Of a DNA stretch of 17,881 nt, positions 14,420 through 17,881 are shown in pieces. This stretch comes from an uncultured Clostridia bacterium. Lineage in GTDB: Bacteria; Bacillota; Clostridia; Oscillospirales; Oscillospiraceae. The position numbers and the translations under genes are program-made. The stretch is taken from positions 1 through 17,881 of the forward strand of contig CAMWSZ010000015.1 in the NCBI GenBank assembly GCA_947177005.1. The letters are read 5' to 3'. Position 1 is the stretch's first letter. Each line of letters opens with the position of its first letter. The notes under the pieces were generated by a model that was not told the DNA's origin, did no database searches, and saw only the letters and a list, made by a program, of their open reading frames with translations.

Positions 14420-15454
14420 TCACTCCATGGCCTGTCCGGTGGTAAAGGACCGGTCGGCATAGGGACGGATCGCCCGGACCTTTTCCATCATGGCGGCGAA
14501 TTTTTCGGGCCGCAGGCTCTGGGGACCGTCGCACAGAGCATGTTCGGGGTCGTTGTGGACCTCAATCATCAGGCCGTCGGCACCGCAGGCAGTGGCGCCC
14601 AGCGCCATGGGCGGCACCAGTTCGAAACGCCCGGTAGCGTGGCTGGGGTCTACCACCACCGGCAGGTGGCTGAGCTGGTGAAGCACCGGAATCACGGACA
14701 GATCCATTGTATTCCGGGTGGAGGTCTCGAAGGTACGGATGCCGCGTTCGCAGAGCATGACCTGATCGTTGCCACCGGCCATGATATATTCCGCGCTCAT
14801 CAGCAGTTCTTGCAGGGTATTGCAGAGGCCGCGCTTGAGCAGGACCGGCTTGCGGAGCTTGCCCAACTGTTTCAGCAGCTCGAAATTCTGCATGTTCCGC
14901 GCCCCCACCTGAATCACGTCGATCTCGTCGAACAGGGGCAGGTGCTGGGCGTCCATGATCTCCGTGACAATGGGCAGGCCGGTGGCCTCCTTGGCCTTCA
15001 GCAGCAGCCGGATGCCCTCCTCGTGGAGGCCCTGGAAGGCATAGGGGGAGGTGCGGGGCTTGAACGCGCCGCCGCGCAGTACCTGCGCCCCCGCCGCCTT
15101 GACGCTCTGGGCTACGGAGATGATCTGCTCCTCGGTCTCCACGGAACAGGGACCGGCCATGACCATGAAATGTCCGCCGCCGATTTTCGCGCCGCTGCTG
15201 AGGGTGATGACGGTATCCTCCTCATGGAATTTCCGGTTGGCGTTTTTGTAGGGCTCCTGGATGCGCCGCACCATTTCCACAATATCCAGCGCCATAATGC
15301 TCTCAATATCCACCCGGGAGGTATCGCCTACAAGGCCCACAATGGTATGGTTCTCGCCCACGGACATATGGGTTTCCAGACCCATATTGTGCAGCCAACT
15401 GGTGAACAGCTCCACCTGCTGGGGTTCGGCGTTCTTTTTGAGAATAACGATCAT
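14420..15454 (-). CDS. aroF: DAHP synthase (3-deoxy-7-phosphoheptulonate synthase), type I-beta
   Basis: It condenses PEP and erythrose-4-phosphate, the entry step of the shikimate pathway. The 344 residues include an N-terminal ferredoxin-like domain (~1-70, starting MIVILKKNAEPQQVE) that in Thermotoga-type relatives binds Tyr/Phe and closes the barrel. The rest is the TIM barrel. Active-site marks are AGPCSVE with metal ligand C103, LRGGAFKPRTSPYAFQG (R127, K132, R134), GARNMQNF, LLKRG (K207), DPSHATG with H272, E298 and D309. It is the first structural gene after the Phe/Tyr leader. AGGAG stands ~10 nt before the ATG at 15454. The predicted terminator ends ~36 nt upstream of the start. Confidence 0.97.
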   Translation of the reverse strand: MIVILKKNAEPQQVELFTSWLHNMGLETHMSVGENHTIVGLVGDTSRVDIESIMALDIVEMVRRIQEPYKNANRKFHEEDTVITLSSGAKIGGGHFMVMAGPCSVETEEQIISVAQSVKAAGAQVLRGGAFKPRTSPYAFQGLHEEGIRLLLKAKEATGLPIVTEIMDAQHLPLFDEIDVIQVGARNMQNFELLKQLGKLRKPVLLKRGLCNTLQELLMSAEYIMAGGNDQVMLCERGIRTFETSTRNTMDLSVIPVLHQLSHLPVVVDPSHATGRFELVPPMALGATACGADGLMIEVHNDPEHALCDGPQSLRPEKFAAMMEKVRAIRPYADRSFTTGQAME

Positions 15455-15490
15455 GATGAAAACACTCCTGTCTGAAAATGTGTCGGGAAC

Positions 15491-15531
15491 ATAGCAAAAC
15501 GGGCCTTACAGCCGTTTTACTGTAAGACCCG
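15491..15531 (-). terminator. attenuator terminator of the aromatic operon
   Basis: On the minus-strand RNA a 12-bp stem forms between 15531-15520 and 15511-15500, with one G-U pair and an 8-nt loop (15519-15512). TTTT follows directly (15499-15496), then GCTAT. It sits between the leader peptide stop (15579) and aroF (15454), where an intrinsic terminator only makes sense as a conditional one. Confidence 0.85.
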
Positions 15532-15582
15532 CAATGGACTTTTTACACTCCACCCTTTCCGCCGCAGCAAAACAGACCTTAT
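15512..15582 (-). promoter_or_regulatory. candidate antiterminator pairing segments
   Basis: Two alternative pairings would block the terminator. In the first, RNA 15581-15572 (starting inside the 3' arm of the leader hairpin) pairs over 10 bp, four of them G-U, with 15532-15523, which is most of the terminator's 5' arm. In the second, CTGTTTTGCTG (15575-15565) pairs over 11 bp, two G-U, with CAGTAAAACGG (15522-15512), covering the terminator loop and the top of its 5' arm. They share bases 15572-15575 and exclude each other. Judged by eye, not by energy calculation. Confidence 0.55.
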
Positions 15583-15600
15583 CTACTTGTGTAGATAAAG
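15577..15600 (-). promoter_or_regulatory. leader hairpin (1:2) overlapping the leader peptide stop
   Basis: A 10-bp stem (15600-15591 with 15586-15577, one G-U) encloses an ACAA loop. The 5' arm encodes Phe15-Ile16-Tyr17 of the leader peptide. The 3' arm contains Arg20 and the TAA stop. A ribosome stalled on the Tyr/Phe codons would mask the first arm; one reaching the stop would mask the second. Confidence 0.8.
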
Positions 15601-15641
15601 TAAAAGTAAGCGTATACGGCATTAAAGCGGAACGAGTTCAT
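15579..15641 (-). CDS. Phe/Tyr-rich leader peptide of the aromatic operon
   Basis: This 20-codon frame reads MNSFRFNAVYAYFYFIYTSR followed by TAA, with Phe at 4, 6, 13, 15 and Tyr at 10, 12, 14, 17. Eight aromatic codons in 20, six of them in the last eleven, is far above chance. GAGGTG lies 7-9 nt upstream of the ATG. A promoter is ~27 nt further up, and attenuator hairpins follow. The product is expected to act only by being translated: shortage of charged tRNA-Phe or tRNA-Tyr would stall the ribosome and prevent termination before aroF. An in-frame ATG at 15656 would add five residues (MRCFL), but it precedes the ribosome site. No Trp codon is present, which fits an operon limited to the common pathway and the Phe and Tyr branches. 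Confidence 0.85.
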   Translation of the reverse strand: MNSFRFNAVYAYFYFIYTSR

Positions 15642-15674
15642 TAGAAAACACCTCATGTTTCAAAGGCTGGGGGT

Positions 15675-15703
15675 ATTGTATCATATTTTTTCCCGTCTGG
15701 CAA
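15675..15703 (-). promoter_or_regulatory. sigma-A-type promoter of the aromatic operon
   Basis: TTGCCA (15703-15698) and TACAAT (15680-15675) are separated by exactly 17 nt. Transcription would start near 15668, giving a leader RNA of about 210 nt before aroF and ~27 nt before the leader peptide ATG. Confidence 0.75.
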
Positions 15704-15858
15704 GAGGAAAAATACAAAAAATCCGAGAAATTACAAGGGGGGTATGGAATTTTCTTCCATTCAGGCAAATAAAATTTCTGACAGATCCGTTTCTTCCAGT
15801 ACTTCCAGTAAAGTCAGCTTTTTCTCCTCAATTACCATGATTGGGATACATAAGGGAG
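15704..15858. other. intergenic stretch between divergent promoters
   Basis: This AT-richer stretch lies between the aro promoter and the Uma2 gene promoter. A small inverted repeat ATGGAA/TTCCAT occurs near 15744-15760. On the minus strand a short open frame (15840-15761) could encode 25 residues, MVIEEKKLTLLEVLEETDLS then EILFA. It looks amphipathic and acidic but has no ribosome site, so it may be the remnant of a lost gene's 3' end or chance. No other gene or RNA is visible here. Confidence 0.4.
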
Positions 15859-15888
15859 TTGACTGCAAGGCCGCTTTTGCCGTATAAT
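15859..15888 (+). promoter_or_regulatory. near-consensus sigma-A promoter of the Uma2 gene
   Basis: TTGACT (15859-15864) and a perfect TATAAT (15883-15888) are separated by 18 nt. They lie ~47 nt before the ATG of the Uma2-family gene. The expected start is near 15895. Confidence 0.8.
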
Positions 15889-15934
15889 GGAGGGCAGAAT
15901 CTGAAACAATAAAATTTGAAGCAGGGGTGATTTG

Positions 15935-16525
15935 ATGGCATTGCCGCAGGAAAAAAGCTATACCTGGGCGGATCTGCGGTCCTGGGACGGCCCGGAACGG
16001 TACGAATTGATCGACGGCGTCCCGAGACTTCTGGCCGCGCCCGCTACCGTACACCAAAGAATCAGCGGCAGGCTGTACCGGCAGCTTGCAAATTATCTGG
16101 ACGGAAAGAAATGCGAAGCGTTTTATGCGCCGTTTGACGTTCGGCTCTTTGAACAGGACGGAGACTGTCCGGAGGATATTGACGTAGTTTTGCAGCCTGA
16201 TCTTATGGTTGTATGTGACCCGAAAAAAATTGATGCCGCAGGCTGTAAGGGTGCGCCGGATTTTGTGATCGAGGTTTTGTCGCAGTCCTCTATGCGGCAT
16301 GACCTGCTGACAAAACGCAACCTGTACCAGCAGGCCGGAGTGCGGGAATATTGGACGGTAGACCCTATCTATCAGGTTATACAGGTCAATATTTTGCAGA
16401 ACGGCCAATACACCTTAAAAACAATTGCGGGGGCGGGCGATCAGTTGGCTGTGGAGGCGCTGCCGGGCTGTGTAATCGACCTGTCCGCCGTTTTTCCGGA
16501 ACCGGACCTCTCAATAAACAGTTAG
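15935..16525 (+). CDS. Uma2 family (DUF820) PD-(D/E)XK nuclease-fold protein
   Basis: This 196-residue protein matches the Uma2/DUF820 family, which has a restriction-endonuclease-like fold and is of mostly unknown cellular role. Visible are YELIDGVPRLLAAP (~23-36), the helix with VHQRISGRLYRQL, VLQPDLMVV carrying the catalytic-type Asp (D89), PDFVIEVLSQSS with E113, and K127 downstream. REYWTVDP follows as the usual family block. The ATG at 15935 follows AGGGG by 7 nt; a TTG directly before it is an unlikely start. It has its own strong promoter and terminator and stands alone between the aro leader and an amylosucrase-like gene. Members often occur in many copies in cyanobacteria and some Firmicutes and may be mobile-element derived; nothing here shows a substrate. 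Confidence 0.88.
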   Translation: MALPQEKSYTWADLRSWDGPERYELIDGVPRLLAAPATVHQRISGRLYRQLANYLDGKKCEAFYAPFDVRLFEQDGDCPEDIDVVLQPDLMVVCDPKKIDAAGCKGAPDFVIEVLSQSSMRHDLLTKRNLYQQAGVREYWTVDPIYQVIQVNILQNGQYTLKTIAGAGDQLAVEALPGCVIDLSAVFPEPDLSINS

Positions 16526-16581
16526 AATTCCTGCAACATGCGGTCCGCCAGATCCGGCGGAATGATAGGGCATAATAAAAG

Positions 16582-16623
16582 TGGACATATCCGCTGTAAA
16601 ATAGTGGATATGTCCATCTTTTT
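16582..16623. terminator. bidirectional terminator between Uma2 and amylosucrase-like genes
   Basis: A 13-bp inverted repeat (16582-16594 with 16604-16616, one G-T) has a 9-nt loop. It is followed on the plus strand by TCTTTTT (16617-16623) and on the minus strand by CTTTTATTATG. It separates two convergent genes. Confidence 0.82.
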
Positions 16624-16631
16624 CTCTGAAA

Positions 16632-17881
16632 TCATTTCCGTACCAGCCACGCAAAGCCGTAGGGATACAGCTCCACATCATGGATCTGGTCGTAAGATGT
16701 GCCGTACATCAATTCTGTCCAGGCCCCATCGCGGTTCATATGCGCATGGACGAAATTCGAGCTGAAGTTGTACAGACAGATCAATTCCCGGTCCTCGAAT
16801 TTCCGGCACAGCGCCAGTACATGCCGGCTACCGCTGTCCTCCACCCACACGTCCGCACGGCTGTTAAAGCACGGTTCCGAAGCCCGCAGGCTTTCCAGAC
16901 GGCGCAGGCCGTAGAACTGCTTGCCCTGCCGGGTAGTGGGGTCCGTGCGCAGCTCTGCCAGGTCCCAGCGGAAGTCACCGCGGTGGATATACCGGCTGTC
17001 ATCCCGTTTTTCGGGGTCGTCGTGATAGGCGTAATCGTTCAGCTGGCCGATCTCATCTCCGCTGTAGATCACGGGGATGCCGCTCTGGGAGAGCATCCAG
17101 GCGTGGAGGGTCAAGTCGCAGGAGACGGCCCGTTCCAGCTTTCCGGCGTCATGTTCGCACTCCGCGGCCTCCACCCCGCACAGCGACGCGGACGTTCCAC
17201 ACAGGCGGGCGTCGCCCAGGCGCGGGTCGTCGTTGTACAGCTCGCCCCGGCTCTCACTGCCCTGCCATTTTCCGGTAAAATAGTCGTTCAGGTACTTTTT
17301 ATGGGCCACTTCCTGTATTCCGAAACGCTCCCACAGCCAGGCATAGTCCAGCCCCCAGCCGATGTCGTCATGACAGCGGAGGTAATTCAGGAACGTGAAT
17401 TCCTTCGGCAGACTGCAAACGGCCTCCATTTGCCGCTGCAGCAGGGATACGTCGCCGGTGGCCAGGGTGTGCCAGGTGGTGGCCATTGTCGTCACATTGT
17501 ACAGCATATGGCACTCCGGCTTCTCGGTGGACCCGAAATAGGGCACGACCTTCACCGGCTCCATGACGACCTCCCCCAGCAGCAGCACGCTGGGACAGAC
17601 GATCTCGCAGGCCATGCGCAGCATCCGGGACAGTGTGTGGACCTGCGGGAGATTCCGGCAGCTGGTGCCCAGTTCCTTCCAGATGTAGGGCGTTGCGTCC
17701 AGACGCAGCACATCGATTCCGCGGTTTGCGAGATACAGCAGATTTTCGGTCATATCGTTGAACACGATAAAATTCCCGTAATTGAGATCCCACTGATAGG
17801 GATAGAAATTGGTCATGACCACCTGCTTGCAGTCGTCCAGCCACGTAAAGCTGCCCGGCGCGGTGGTGGGGAACACCTGCG
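16632..17881 (-). CDS. GH13 amylosucrase-like glycoside hydrolase (5' truncated)
   Basis: The frame is open to the right edge, where a Gln codon precedes VFPTTAPGSFTW, so the gene starts outside the window. About 415 residues are visible, against ~640 for a complete amylosucrase. The sequence fits GH13 subfamily 4: PGSFTWLDDCKQVVMTNFYPYQWDLNYGNF; VLRLDA with the nucleophile Asp (residue ~60 of the visible part); LLLGEVV with the acid/base Glu (~102); and LRCHDDIGW with the transition-state Asp (~170). The later part contains GIPVIYSGDEIGQLNDY and a C-terminal beta domain ending YPYGFAWLVRK. Such enzymes use sucrose to make alpha-1,4-glucan or hydrolyse/phosphorolyse it; which reaction dominates cannot be read here. 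It ends at the bidirectional terminator. Confidence 0.88.
   Translation of the reverse strand, partial: QVFPTTAPGSFTWLDDCKQVVMTNFYPYQWDLNYGNFIVFNDMTENLLYLANRGIDVLRLDATPYIWKELGTSCRNLPQVHTLSRMLRMACEIVCPSVLLLGEVVMEPVKVVPYFGSTEKPECHMLYNVTTMATTWHTLATGDVSLLQRQMEAVCSLPKEFTFLNYLRCHDDIGWGLDYAWLWERFGIQEVAHKKYLNDYFTGKWQGSESRGELYNDDPRLGDARLCGTSASLCGVEAAECEHDAGKLERAVSCDLTLHAWMLSQSGIPVIYSGDEIGQLNDYAYHDDPEKRDDSRYIHRGDFRWDLAELRTDPTTRQGKQFYGLRRLESLRASEPCFNSRADVWVEDSGSRHVLALCRKFEDRELICLYNFSSNFVHAHMNRDGAWTELMYGTSYDQIHDVELYPYGFAWLVRK

Noticed and set aside
14354..15475. 373-codon open frame on the plus strand
   Set aside because: It is antisense to aroF, which has all catalytic motifs; the His/Gly/Leu-rich translation is typical of antisense frames.
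15545..15560. AGGGTGG on the minus strand (15556-15550), resembling the first half of the T-box sequence
   Set aside because: The following ACCGCG half is absent, only ~110 nt lie upstream (no Stem I seen), and that space is occupied by a well-formed leader ORF. I read it as coincidence, though a formal T-box model scan would settle it.
15761..16408. 215-codon open frame on the minus strand
   Set aside because: Most of it is antisense to the Uma2 gene; only the last 25 codons, outside Uma2, were kept as a weak observation.

Overview
The window looks like a chromosomal segment of a Gram-positive gut clostridium, most likely of the Oscillospiraceae/Flavonifractor-Lawsonibacter type. This is an inference from the GC-rich coding sequence, strong GGAGG ribosome sites, SLH- and CuAO-type surface domains, DUF4291 and a clostridial-style aromatic operon. 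No rRNA, tRNA, CRISPR array or insertion sequence was seen.

Left part (1-4861): a block of envelope proteins. A 5'-truncated Pro/Glu-repeat protein is translationally coupled (TAATG) to a membrane-anchored, multidomain D-Ala-D-Ala peptidase (M15/VanX-VanY type). A DUF4291 gene follows on the opposite strand. Next comes a secreted CHAP-SLH-CuAO protein that ends at a strong bidirectional terminator (4893-4932).

Middle part (4935-15703, all minus strand): a long co-directional cluster read from right to left. The order is promoter, a Phe/Tyr-rich leader peptide with attenuator hairpins, aroF (DAHP synthase), tyrA, aroB, aroA, aroC, pheA, a fused aroE-aroK, and aroQ. Then follow a cysteine-rich ferritin-like protein, an HD-domain hydrolase and a WYL regulator. 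The eight biosynthetic genes overlap or lie 1-17 nt apart. They cover every step from PEP + erythrose-4-phosphate to chorismate, and then to phenylpyruvate and hydroxyphenylpyruvate. Only the final aminotransferase and the Trp branch are absent.

The most notable element is the 5' leader of this operon (15491-15641). A 20-residue peptide with four Phe and four Tyr codons has its stop codon in the 3' arm of a perfect 10-bp hairpin. A 12-bp terminator followed by TTTT comes next, and segments able to form a competing antiterminator lie between. This is the architecture of ribosome-mediated attenuation, whereas Firmicutes mostly use T-boxes for this job. The first enzyme carries the N-terminal domain that in relatives binds Tyr/Phe, and PheA carries an ACT domain, so the same two amino acids probably control the pathway at both the RNA and enzyme levels.

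Right part (15859-17881): a solitary Uma2-type PD-(D/E)XK nuclease gene with its own near-consensus promoter, a bidirectional terminator, and the 3' two-thirds of a GH13 amylosucrase-like gene that runs off the right edge.
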